Part shown: positions 34,865 to 43,619 of the stretch, piece after piece | How positions within the stretch are numbered: position 1 is the first letter of the stretch | Layout: the number at the start of each line of letters is the position of its first letter | NCBI GenBank assembly: GCA_017501345.1 | Contig: JAFVXC010000042.1 | Coordinates: forward strand, 62,001-126,000 | Length of the DNA: 64,000 nt | Source: Clostridia bacterium | GTDB taxonomy: Bacteria > Bacillota_A > Clostridia > Oscillospirales > CAG-272 | Direction: 5' to 3' | Position numbers and translations under genes: made by a program | The notes under the pieces: generated by a model | The model's input: only the letters and a program-made list of their open reading frames with translations | Told to the model about the DNA's origin: nothing | Databases searched by the model: none

Positions 34865-36898
34865 ATGGCACATCCTTTCGTAACCGTTGCACGTCACGCG
34901 GGCTTTTGCTTCGGCGTGAAGCGCGCCACTGACGCAATCGAGGAGGCTCTTATGGAGGCTCTTCCCGGAGAGCGTATTTGCACCCTTGGGCATCTCATTC
35001 ACAATGACGTGTATAATAAAGGGCTCGCGGAGCGAGGCGTTTTGAACGTTAATGCATCAGATCTCGCAGCGCTTGCGGATTCGGCGACTGAGGCATCGCC
35101 CGTCAGGGTGTTTATCCGTGCTCACGGGATCGTGAAGGAAACGCTCGGGATCTTAAAGGGCTACGCCGCAAAGAATCCCCATTTCAGATACAAGGACTGC
35201 ACCTGCCCGTACGTTTCGAAGATCCACAGGATCGCTGAGAGAGAGACGGGAGACGACACGGTATTCTTGCTTCTCGGAGATGAGAAGCACCCCGAGGTAG
35301 AGGGGATCCTCAGCTATGTGAAGGGGGAAAAGCACGTTTTTTCTGATTATCAAGCCTTTGAAACGGCGATTTCGGATAAAACGATCAATGTGTCTTGTAC
35401 AAAAACCCCAATTTTGGCTGCGCAGACCACCCAAAAACTGTCGGAATGGAGAAAATGTGAGGATTTTTCAAAAAACCTCTTCACAAATATTAAAATATTT
35501 GATACAATATGTGTTGTGACGGAAGAAAGACAGACCGAAGCTGCGTCTCTTGCACAAGAATGTGATTGTATCGTTGTCATCGGCGGACGGCAAAGCTCCA
35601 ACACAAAGAAGCTGTATGCTGTGTGCCGCCAGAACTGCAGGAATACCGTGCAGGTAGATACTGCCGCCGATCTGCTCTCTCAAGATTTCATTCCGTCCTC
35701 CTACCAAAGAGTAGGGATCGTCGCGGGCGCTTCCACCCCGCAGGCGTTAATACAGGAGGTATTCAAAACCATGAGTGAAGCAGAAATCAGAGAAGAAGAC
35801 TTCAGCTCTATGCTCGAAGAGTCTCTCAAAACTATAAACACAGGAGATACCGTCAAAGGTATTGTGACCGCAGTTACAGACCTTGAGATCCAGCTCGACC
35901 TCGGCGTAAAAGTTACCGGCGTCATCAAGTCTGACGACGATACTTCCGTGAAGTATAGTGAAACCTACAAGGTCGGTGACGAAATTGAAGCATTCGTTAT
36001 CCGCGTAAACGACGTTGAAGGCGTCGCAACTCTGTCGAAGAAGCGCATTGACGCTGACAGAAGCTGGAAGGTCATCGAGGCTGCAAAGGAAGAGAGAACC
36101 GTTCTCACCGCAGTCGTTTCCGAGGCTGTTAAGGGTGGCGTTGTGGTTCGTGTTTCGGGCCACCGTGTATTCATTCCCGCATCCCAGACCGGTGTTCCGA
36201 AGGGCGGAGATTTCTCCGGTCTCGTTGGCACTGAGGTCGGCTTCCGTATCATCGAGGTGAAGCCCGGTAAGAAGGCGATCGGCTCGATCAAGAGCGTTCT
36301 CGCAGAAGAGAGAGCTGCAAAGGAAGCAGAGTTCTGGGCAAATATCGAGGAGGGCAAGTCCTACGTCGGTACCGTTAAGAGCATGACCTCTTACGGCGCA
36401 TTCGTCGATCTCGGCGGTGTTGACGGTATGGTACACAAGTCCGAGCTTTCCTGGAGAGACATTCCTTCCCCTGCCGCTGTCGTTTCGATCGGCGACGAGA
36501 TCAAGGTATTCGTTAAGAGCTTTGACGCAGAGAAGAAGCGCATCTCGCTCGGCTACAAGACCGAGGAGACCAACCCCTGGTACATCTTCTCGAACAACTA
36601 TCAGGTTGGCGACGTTGTAACCGTAAAGATCGTGAATATCAAGCCCTTCGGCGCGTTCGCAGAGATCGTTGACGGTGTGGACGGTCTGATCCACATTTCT
36701 CAGATCGCGCTTCAGCGTATTGAGAAGCCCGAGGACGTTCTCGCACTCGGCGACGAGGTCGAGGCGAAGATCATCGGTATCGAGGAGAACGGCAAGGACA
36801 GAAGAATCAGCCTGTCCATCAAGGCAGTTCTTCAGGAGGCTGCTGAGACGGCTGAAGAGGCTGTTGAGGAAGCAACCGAGGCAACCGACGCAGAGTAA
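34865..36898 (+). CDS. ispH: IspH (HMB-PP reductase) fused to ribosomal protein S1
   Basis: 677 residues. Residues about 1-295 are IspH, the last step of the MEP isoprenoid pathway: GFCFGVKRA (cluster Cys15), GHLIHN (His43), AHG (His87), CTCPYV (Cys114), HPEVEG (Glu144), TICVVTEERQ (Cys216) and SSNTKK. Residues about 303-677 hold four S1 RNA-binding repeats, each with a GxV and F/V-D-L-G pattern (VGTVKSMTSYGAFVDLGGVD; VKIVNIKPFGAFAEIVDG), followed by an acidic tail. The S1 part binds mRNA on the ribosome. The IspH-S1 fusion is known in Clostridia. An internal ribosome binding site at the boundary (35754) suggests free S1 is also produced. Start at MAHPFVTVARHAG, four bases after the plsC stop. 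Confidence 0.95.
   Translation: MAHPFVTVARHAGFCFGVKRATDAIEEALMEALPGERICTLGHLIHNDVYNKGLAERGVLNVNASDLAALADSATEASPVRVFIRAHGIVKETLGILKGYAAKNPHFRYKDCTCPYVSKIHRIAERETGDDTVFLLLGDEKHPEVEGILSYVKGEKHVFSDYQAFETAISDKTINVSCTKTPILAAQTTQKLSEWRKCEDFSKNLFTNIKIFDTICVVTEERQTEAASLAQECDCIVVIGGRQSSNTKKLYAVCRQNCRNTVQVDTAADLLSQDFIPSSYQRVGIVAGASTPQALIQEVFKTMSEAEIREEDFSSMLEESLKTINTGDTVKGIVTAVTDLEIQLDLGVKVTGVIKSDDDTSVKYSETYKVGDEIEAFVIRVNDVEGVATLSKKRIDADRSWKVIEAAKEERTVLTAVVSEAVKGGVVVRVSGHRVFIPASQTGVPKGGDFSGLVGTEVGFRIIEVKPGKKAIGSIKSVLAEERAAKEAEFWANIEEGKSYVGTVKSMTSYGAFVDLGGVDGMVHKSELSWRDIPSPAAVVSIGDEIKVFVKSFDAEKKRISLGYKTEETNPWYIFSNNYQVGDVVTVKIVNIKPFGAFAEIVDGVDGLIHISQIALQRIEKPEDVLALGDEVEAKIIGIEENGKDRRISLSIKAVLQEAAETAEEAVEEATEATDAE
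35771..36898 (+). CDS. rpsA: possible free ribosomal protein S1 from an internal start
   Basis: AGGAGG at 35754-35759 followed by an in-frame ATG at 35771 (residue 303 of the fusion), 11 bases apart. The product, 375 residues opening MSEAEIREEDFSSMLEESLK, begins just as stand-alone S1 proteins do. Independent translation would let the ribosome-associated protein be made in far larger amounts than the isoprenoid enzyme. This is inferred from sequence. Confidence 0.55.
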   Translation: MSEAEIREEDFSSMLEESLKTINTGDTVKGIVTAVTDLEIQLDLGVKVTGVIKSDDDTSVKYSETYKVGDEIEAFVIRVNDVEGVATLSKKRIDADRSWKVIEAAKEERTVLTAVVSEAVKGGVVVRVSGHRVFIPASQTGVPKGGDFSGLVGTEVGFRIIEVKPGKKAIGSIKSVLAEERAAKEAEFWANIEEGKSYVGTVKSMTSYGAFVDLGGVDGMVHKSELSWRDIPSPAAVVSIGDEIKVFVKSFDAEKKRISLGYKTEETNPWYIFSNNYQVGDVVTVKIVNIKPFGAFAEIVDGVDGLIHISQIALQRIEKPEDVLALGDEVEAKIIGIEENGKDRRISLSIKAVLQEAAETAEEAVEEATEATDAE

Positions 36899-36919
36899 TA
36901 TATCTCTCAAAACAATTGA

Positions 36920-36960
36920 GGTGAGCCAAATGCAAAAATGCATTTGGCTCACCCTTTTTG
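36920..36960. terminator. bidirectional terminator between ispH-rpsA and araC
   Basis: 14-bp stem GGTGAGCCAAATGC / GCATTTGGCTCACC, loop AAAAAT, then CTTTTTG on the plus strand. It separates two convergent genes. Nearly the same hairpin occurs at 40599-40634. Confidence 0.85.
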
Positions 36961-36974
36961 TCTGCCTGAAAAAT

Positions 36975-37889
36975 TTATTTTTGCGAGCTTACAGAGGACT
37001 CTCTCCATAATCTGCGATATTCGGAAGGTGTCATATTATTGACAGAACGAAAGGCTCTTATAAAGCTTGAAAGGGAGCCGAAGCCCACGGCGTATGCAAT
37101 ATCGATCAAGGGGAGCCCGCGCAAGATGAGCGCTTGACTTTCGGCAATTCGCCGCTTCATAATGTAGTCCGATATCGTTGTATCAAGGTGCTTCCTGAAT
37201 AATCTCGAAACGTATTCTCTGCTGTAATAGAAATGCTCTGCCACCTGTGATACGGAGGATATTTGAGAAAAATTAAGATCAACGTATTGTTGTAATTTGA
37301 GAATGTTTTCGGGCAAGGAAGAGGTGTCACTTTTCGGTTGGCAATCTTTTTGATTCAGTAAACAGAAAATCTGAATGATGTACGAAAGTCCCAGGGCATC
37401 CTCAAGTGGAGAGGGGGCTTTGTCAAAGGTTTTTTTTAACCGTTCAAGAGCCTCCATCAGATTCTGCTTTGATTCGAGGGCGGTAAGCGCAAGAATGCTA
37501 CCGTTTTTTGTCTGCGATAAGAACGAGGATAGAGCGCCGAGACCGAGCGCATCAAATGCCGATGGATATAAGTAGAAAACGTGGCGCTTATAATGCGTGC
37601 TTGGGCGATCGATTGCGGACATATGAAATTTCCCCGGAGGGATCAAAATGATGTCCCCGTATTTCGGGTGATATACAGAGCCTTCGCAAACATAATGAAT
37701 ATCACCCTCTTCAAAGATAACCACCTCGTAGTAGTCGTGATAGTGAAGATCGGCGGGAAACGTAGTGTGGTCGTATTCGGTGTCTCGGTAAGAATATGAA
37801 AGATCGTCTCCTACGATATGGTTTTTCCAATTTATAATTTTGGGAAACCGTTTCATTCGGTGTTCGATATAATGGGAAAGAAGCTTCAT
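36975..37889 (-). CDS. AraC-family transcriptional regulator
   Basis: 304 residues. An N-terminal cupin-type sensing domain (about 35-110; LHYHDYYEVVIFEEGDIHYVCEG, GDIILIPPGKFHMSA) is followed by two HTH motifs at about 200-300 (VSQVAEHFYYSREYVSRLFRKH and PLIDIAYAVGFGSLSSFIRAFR, ending in TPSEYRRLWR). It probably responds to a sugar or related ligand and controls the divergent GDPD-FAD oxidoreductase pair. Between them is a perfect 10-bp inverted repeat that is a likely binding site. No strong RBS is seen directly before the ATG (GGGGGGATAATATG). Confidence 0.92.
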   Translation of the reverse strand: MKLLSHYIEHRMKRFPKIINWKNHIVGDDLSYSYRDTEYDHTTFPADLHYHDYYEVVIFEEGDIHYVCEGSVYHPKYGDIILIPPGKFHMSAIDRPSTHYKRHVFYLYPSAFDALGLGALSSFLSQTKNGSILALTALESKQNLMEALERLKKTFDKAPSPLEDALGLSYIIQIFCLLNQKDCQPKSDTSSLPENILKLQQYVDLNFSQISSVSQVAEHFYYSREYVSRLFRKHLDTTISDYIMKRRIAESQALILRGLPLIDIAYAVGFGSLSSFIRAFRSVNNMTPSEYRRLWRESSVSSQK

Positions 37890-37907
37890 ATTATCCCCCC
37901 TCGTATG

Positions 37908-37958
37908 TCACAAAACGCAATTTTTTTGTCACGCGGCGAAAAGATTATCGTTTTGTGA
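37908..37958. promoter_or_regulatory. inverted-repeat operator candidate in the araC-GDPD divergent spacer
   Basis: TCACAAAACG (37908-37917) and its exact complement CGTTTTGTGA (37949-37958), separated by 31 bases (centres about four helical turns apart). The right arm lies just before a -10-like TATACT (37963-37968) on the plus strand. Position suits binding of the AraC protein, with looping or dimer contacts. Confidence 0.6.
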
Positions 37959-38013
37959 TGTGCTATACTATATTATAGCACGAATGCTCGAATTGTCAAG
38001 CGGAGGAATGAAA

Positions 38014-38754
38014 ATGAGTATATTCGATGGTTCAAAAACACGCTTTATCAGTCACAGAGGCTTTACGCCGCTCGCTCCCGAAAATTCGCTCCCATCCTTT
38101 TACTATGCAGGCTTGCTCGGACAATGGGCGATCGAGACCGACGTCCGTCTGACGCGCGACGGCTGCTTGGTCTGCTGCCACAACGAAACGGTTGAGAAAT
38201 ACTGCGGTGTGGATGCTGCGATCTCGGAGATGACGTACGAGGAGCTACGGCAGCTTGAGATCGTGAACGGTCACCGCGTCGGGTGCTTTCCGCGTGAGGA
38301 GAGAAGGATCCCGCTTTTTTCCGAATATCTGTCGATCTGCAGGCGATTTGGGAGCATTCCATGTGTTGAGCTGAAGACCGATGACGCCGAGCGCGTCGCG
38401 GGGGCGATCCGCGCGAGCGGCTTTTCGGAGGATGAGATCGTGATGAGCTCGGTCGAGCTTTCGCGGCTTGCAGACTATCGGCGATATGCCGAGAAAACCT
38501 TCATCCATTGGATATTTGCGGATGAGGAGCGACTCGGCGAATTGTCCGACTATGGGAATGCGGGGCTTTCTCTGAAGATCGCCGACCCTTTCCTTTGCGA
38601 GGAAAAAACGATCGCGCGGGTACACGCAATGGGACTCAGGATCTGTCTCCGCGCCGCGGATGACACGACGAGTCTTCTGCGGATGAGGACGCTTGGTCTT
38701 GATTACATTCCCACGAATAAAATGCACGAAATGCCCGAAGGAGGAATACTATGA
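38014..38754 (+). CDS. glycerophosphodiester phosphodiesterase family protein
   Basis: 246 residues from MSIFDGSKTRFISHRGF. GDPD features: catalytic HRG (residues 14-16), PENSLPSF, AIETDVRLTRDG, VCCHNETVEKYCG, and FGSIPCVELKT. Family members cleave glycerophosphodiesters to glycerol 3-phosphate and an alcohol; the exact substrate is unknown. The RBS GGAGG precedes this ATG by seven bases; an ATG two codons earlier and upstream frame to 37960 are less likely. It overlaps the FAD oxidoreductase start (ATGA), so the two are coupled. Confidence 0.88.
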   Translation: MSIFDGSKTRFISHRGFTPLAPENSLPSFYYAGLLGQWAIETDVRLTRDGCLVCCHNETVEKYCGVDAAISEMTYEELRQLEIVNGHRVGCFPREERRIPLFSEYLSICRRFGSIPCVELKTDDAERVAGAIRASGFSEDEIVMSSVELSRLADYRRYAEKTFIHWIFADEERLGELSDYGNAGLSLKIADPFLCEEKTIARVHAMGLRICLRAADDTTSLLRMRTLGLDYIPTNKMHEMPEGGIL

Positions 38755-40568
38755 GCGAGGCACTGAAAACAAAAAAGCACGCGGTAGACGTTTGCGTGAT
38801 CGGCGGAGGCATCGGCGGTATGCTTACTGCAATATCTGCGGCACGGCACGGCGCGAGGGTCGCTTTGATGCACGACCGCCCCGTTCTTGGCGGCAACGCC
38901 AGCAGTGAGATCAGGATGTGGATCGTGGGGGCGGGGACGCGTGTGCGCGATCTGCAGGAGACGGGCATTATGGAGGAGCTGCAGCTCGAAAATATGTACA
39001 GAAATCCAACGAGGAATTTCAGTATATGGGATTCGATCCTGTACGAGATGGTACGCTTTGAGCCGAATATCGATCTGATCCTCAACTGTACCTGCAATGA
39101 GGCGGATACAGAAAACGGTGTTATAAAACGCGTAAGGGGATTCCAGCTCACCACGTATATCCGTCACGAGGTCGAGGCGAAGATCTTTGTGGACTGCTCC
39201 GGGGACAGTATTTTAGCCCCTCTGACGGGAGCGGAATACACGGTGGGGCGAGAAGCAAAAAGCGAGTACGGCGAGGAATTCGGACTTGACGTTGCGGATA
39301 AGTATACGATGGGTATGAGCATTCTGCTTCAGTGTAGGGAGACAGATCACCCCGTTGCGTATACGCCGCCTGTATGGGCGTACGATTTCCCCGACGACGA
39401 CGCAATGAATAACAAGCCGCATAATATTCACGCGATCCACACCAATTTCTATTGGATCGAGCTTGGCGGTATGCAGAATAGTATAGACGATACGGAGGAG
39501 ATCCGCGACGAGCTTCTTAAGGTCGCCTTTGGCGTTTGGGATCATATTAAAAATCACGGAGATCACGGCGCGGAGAATTTTGAGCTTGAATGGGTGGGAT
39601 TTTTGCCCGGCAAGCGCGAAAGCCGCAGGTACATCGGCGACTACGTTTTGACCCAGCACGACGTTGAAGCTTGCCCGCGCTTCGAGGATACGGTTGCATA
39701 CGGAGGCTGGCAGATCGATAATCATCTGCCCGGAGGCTTTCATATGGATGCGAAGAATGGCGGACATTTGCAAAAGCGCAGACTTTCCGAGCCGTATTCG
39801 ATCCCGCTTCGCTGTCTCTATTCGAGAAACGTCGGGAATCTGATGTTCGCAGGCAGAAACATCAGCGCGTCTCACATCGCGTTCAGCTCTGCCCGCGTGA
39901 TGGGAACGGTCGGCGTGATGGGGCAGGCGGTGGGAGTTGCTGCGGCTACTGCCATAAAATACGGACTTACTCCGCGTGAAGTGGCAAGAACGAGGATCTC
40001 CGAGCTCCAGAAGCTGCTTATGGATGACGATTGCTTCCTGCCTGGGTTCCGTCGGGAGCCCTCGCGTCTTGCGATGAGTGCGACGCTGACTGCCGATTAC
40101 GGAGACGCATCGGTGCTGCTGAACGGCATAGATCGCCGTATCTGGGGGAACGATAACGGATATTACGGTAAAACAAACAAGGCGATCACCTATACCTTTG
40201 ATCAAGCGACTCTCGTAAGCGGTGTCAGACTCGTATTCGACAGCGATCTTGACAGAGAGCACGTAGAGGGCAATCCCAACGTCGTTCGCCTGACGGCGCC
40301 GCTCTTCTGCCTCAGGAGCTACAACAATACGTCCTTCGGCTTCCCGAAGTGTATGGTGAAGCATTACAGGATCGATTATATGGACCGAGAGGGAAGCTGG
40401 GTGACTGCCGTTGAGGTATTTGACAATCATCAGCGCTTTGTGAAGCACGAGCTGAACGTAGAGACGAAGGCCGTTCGCCTGATCCCGCTCAGCACCTACC
40501 GCAGCGAAGAAATAACCGAGGATTACGGTTCTTCTACGGCGCATATATTTAATTTTGAAATTTTTTAA
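38751..40568 (+). CDS. FAD-dependent oxidoreductase with a C-terminal beta-sandwich-like domain
   Basis: 605 residues. Dinucleotide fold VIGGGIGGMLTAISAARHGARV near residues 15-35, then RPVLGGNASSEIR, DCSGDSILAPLTGAEY, and the C-terminal FAD segment GNLMFAGRNISASHIAFSSARVMGTVG, as in the FAD_oxidored family found in carbohydrate-use loci of gut bacteria. The last ~160 residues (from about 445) lack cofactor motifs and look like a discoidin-type beta sandwich that might bind sugar. No signal peptide, so it is cytoplasmic. Substrate unknown. Co-transcribed with the GDPD gene and probably controlled by the divergent AraC regulator. Confidence 0.85.
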   Translation: MSEALKTKKHAVDVCVIGGGIGGMLTAISAARHGARVALMHDRPVLGGNASSEIRMWIVGAGTRVRDLQETGIMEELQLENMYRNPTRNFSIWDSILYEMVRFEPNIDLILNCTCNEADTENGVIKRVRGFQLTTYIRHEVEAKIFVDCSGDSILAPLTGAEYTVGREAKSEYGEEFGLDVADKYTMGMSILLQCRETDHPVAYTPPVWAYDFPDDDAMNNKPHNIHAIHTNFYWIELGGMQNSIDDTEEIRDELLKVAFGVWDHIKNHGDHGAENFELEWVGFLPGKRESRRYIGDYVLTQHDVEACPRFEDTVAYGGWQIDNHLPGGFHMDAKNGGHLQKRRLSEPYSIPLRCLYSRNVGNLMFAGRNISASHIAFSSARVMGTVGVMGQAVGVAAATAIKYGLTPREVARTRISELQKLLMDDDCFLPGFRREPSRLAMSATLTADYGDASVLLNGIDRRIWGNDNGYYGKTNKAITYTFDQATLVSGVRLVFDSDLDREHVEGNPNVVRLTAPLFCLRSYNNTSFGFPKCMVKHYRIDYMDREGSWVTAVEVFDNHQRFVKHELNVETKAVRLIPLSTYRSEEITEDYGSSTAHIFNFEIF

Positions 40569-40598
40569 TACGGAAACGAAAGAGGACGTCTATGAAAA

Positions 40599-40642
40599 GG
40601 GTGAGTCAAATGCATTTTCGCATTTGACTCACCCTGATGCTT
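40599..40642. terminator. bidirectional terminator between the FAD oxidoreductase and PHP genes
   Basis: 15-bp stem GGGTGAGTCAAATGC / GCATTTGACTCACCC, loop ATTTTC, then TGATGCTTTTTTT. It differs from the hairpin at 36920 by a paired C-to-T / G-to-A change, which keeps the stem intact. Confidence 0.85.
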
Positions 40643-40678
40643 TTTTTGCGGTTGAACGTCAGATTTGTCTATTTGAGG

Positions 40679-41683
40679 TTACGCCTCGATCTCCGCTACG
40701 TAGTATGCGCGGGAGAATGCCTTGCGTCCCGTAGCGTCGCGCACCTCGATTCGGAAATAGCGACCGAACTTCTCGGGTGTATAGGGAATGCGTGCCTCGG
40801 TCAGATCATTGTTGCTTGAACGCTTCATCGGTGTGTAGCGTCCCTCCGAGAAGAGCGTGATCGCGTATACGGGGGAGGTTTTTACGACGATCTCTCCGTC
40901 CTCGATCGTGAGCGAGAGAATTGACGGACCCTCTGTTGCATAGCAGTTGCCTGCCTTGTAGCCCTCGATCAGTGCGTCGTAGGTGAGCGCGGGTGCCTTG
41001 ATCATCGTCCAGACTCTTCCGCAGCTGCTCGCGGAGTGATTGTCCTCGCCTGCGACGGGAACAACGTTCATCCCTGCGCGGAGCATCTGCTCAAAGGGGA
41101 GGGAGGTGTTATCGTTCATCGGAACGCACCCGCCGTTGATAACCTCGATCGCGTGAAGCCCCTCGAGACCGATGTAGTCGTATGCTGTCTGGAGCGACCA
41201 CTGCGGGTGGTTGTAGGTGATGAGGTAACCGCCGTCCCTGACTGCCTTCAGGTAGTCGGAGATCCATTCCTTGTCGTATACGACCTCATCGATGATCTCG
41301 TCGTACACGCCGTATTTTTCTGCCCACTCTCTGCCGTTTCCGGGGAAGGAGGGGTTCTCCTTATAAAAGCGCGGCATTTTGCGGGTGTCCTGCTTCTCGG
41401 CGATCATATTGAAGTGGTAGACCGGCATAAAGAGTGCGGTTCTGCTGTGAACGTCCTTTTTGATCGCAACCTCGTAGCCGTGGAGCGCAACGAATTCATC
41501 GTCACACAGCTCCTCGTGGCCGATCAGTACCTCGTGGTCGGTAAAGCAGACTGCGTCGTATCCGTGTGCCTTGAAGGTTTCCTTGACCTCTTCGGGGGTC
41601 TGCTTGCCGTCAGAGATCGTTGTGTGACAGTGCATATTGACCTTGTAAAATTGTCCTGCCTCGGGAATCAGTTCAATCGTCAT
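40679..41683 (-). CDS. PHP-domain metallohydrolase
   Basis: 334 residues from MTIELIPEAGQFYKVNMHCHTT. The PHP motifs HCHTTISDG (near residue 18), DAVCFTDHE and later YNHPQWS and AGEDNHS supply metal ligands for a phosphoesterase-type active site. It resembles the CehA/McbA-like branch rather than HisK; the ~90 C-terminal residues form a beta-rich domain. The substrate is unknown. Start set by AAGAAAGGAAAAAAG; the frame is open up to 41866, but that region contains the promoter at 41741-41769. It is not placed with the his operon, which lacks a histidinol phosphatase; a role there cannot be excluded. Confidence 0.85.
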   Translation of the reverse strand: MTIELIPEAGQFYKVNMHCHTTISDGKQTPEEVKETFKAHGYDAVCFTDHEVLIGHEELCDDEFVALHGYEVAIKKDVHSRTALFMPVYHFNMIAEKQDTRKMPRFYKENPSFPGNGREWAEKYGVYDEIIDEVVYDKEWISDYLKAVRDGGYLITYNHPQWSLQTAYDYIGLEGLHAIEVINGGCVPMNDNTSLPFEQMLRAGMNVVPVAGEDNHSASSCGRVWTMIKAPALTYDALIEGYKAGNCYATEGPSILSLTIEDGEIVVKTSPVYAITLFSEGRYTPMKRSSNNDLTEARIPYTPEKFGRYFRIEVRDATGRKAFSRAYYVAEIEA

Positions 41684-41740
41684 CTTTTTTCCTTTCTTGT
41701 GTGGCACGGAGTACGCCGGCTGGAGGGGAAGCTTTTCTAT

Positions 41741-41769
41741 ATTGTACAGGAAAACGCGGTGTTTGTCAA
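41741..41769 (-). promoter_or_regulatory. promoter of the PHP hydrolase gene
   Basis: On the minus strand TTGACA, 17 bases, TACAAT, about 60 bases from the start codon. Confidence 0.75.
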
Positions 41770-41936
41770 GGAAAATCAAAATTTTTATAATATCATTTTG
41801 GTAAATCAAGAGAGCCCTTCCGAACAGACCTTGCTTCCGGCGGTGGAAGTACTGCTCTTTTGGCATTGAAGAATACCGGGGAGCCTGATCCTATGCAAAA
41901 AAATGTGCCTGAGAGCAAAAAATCAAAAAAACCCTC

Positions 41937-41965
41937 TTGACAAAAAAGGTGTTTTATGCTATACT
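41937..41965 (+). promoter_or_regulatory. promoter of glutamate dehydrogenase gene
   Basis: TTGACA, 17 bases, TATACT. It lies about 155 bases upstream of the gdhA start, giving a long 5' leader. Between the PHP promoter and this one (41770-41936) I see nothing else. Confidence 0.8.
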
Positions 41966-42120
41966 TTTTGCAATCGGGCGACGAGAAACTTGCAAAAACG
42001 CGAGAGCAATCGCTTTTGCTTGCTCGAAAACGGCGCAGGCGCTGCAAGCAAATCCCGGAATTCGCTCAAATTCCAAACTTATAGATCGTGCGGCAGCCTG
42101 CCGTGCGGTACCGGAGGTAA
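41966..42120 (+). other. long 5' leader of gdhA
   Basis: About 150 transcribed bases before the gdhA RBS (CCGGAGG). It can form several hairpins: CGAGAGCAA near 42001 with TTGCTTGCTCG near 42016-42026, and GCGGCAG-CC-TGCCGTGC near 42090-42108 close to the RBS. I could not match it to a known riboswitch; no long T-run is present. It holds no plausible gene. A regulatory role is possible but unproven. Confidence 0.4.
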
Positions 42121-43470
<1,350 letters not shown>

Positions 43471-43500
43471 TTACAGAAAAGCATTAATGACATAACAAAG

Positions 43501-43536
43501 AGAGGGGCAGTCTCACTTTAGTGAGAATGCCCCTCT
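43501..43536 (+). terminator. terminator after gdhA
   Basis: Stem AGAGGGGCA / TGCCCCTCT continued by an inner TCTCAC-TTTA-GTGAGA stem with one mismatch. It lies 31 bases after the gdhA stop. Confidence 0.75.
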
Positions 43537-43553
43537 GTTGCAGGGAATGACAA

Positions 43554-43583
43554 AGAAGCCCGACTCAATTGAGTCGGGCTTCT
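43554..43583 (-). terminator. terminator after the surface protein gene
   Basis: A perfect 30-bp palindrome, AGAAGCCCGACTCAA then its complement, in the spacer between convergent genes. On the minus strand it is followed by TTTGTCATT. Confidence 0.75.
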
Positions 43584-43619
43584 TGCTTTACGGATCTATG
43601 ATCCGCGGAAGGTTGTTGA

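Noticed and set aside
41966..42120. gdhA leader as a known riboswitch (for example glutamine or glycine type)
   Set aside because: I could not recognise a conserved aptamer core, so no class is claimed.
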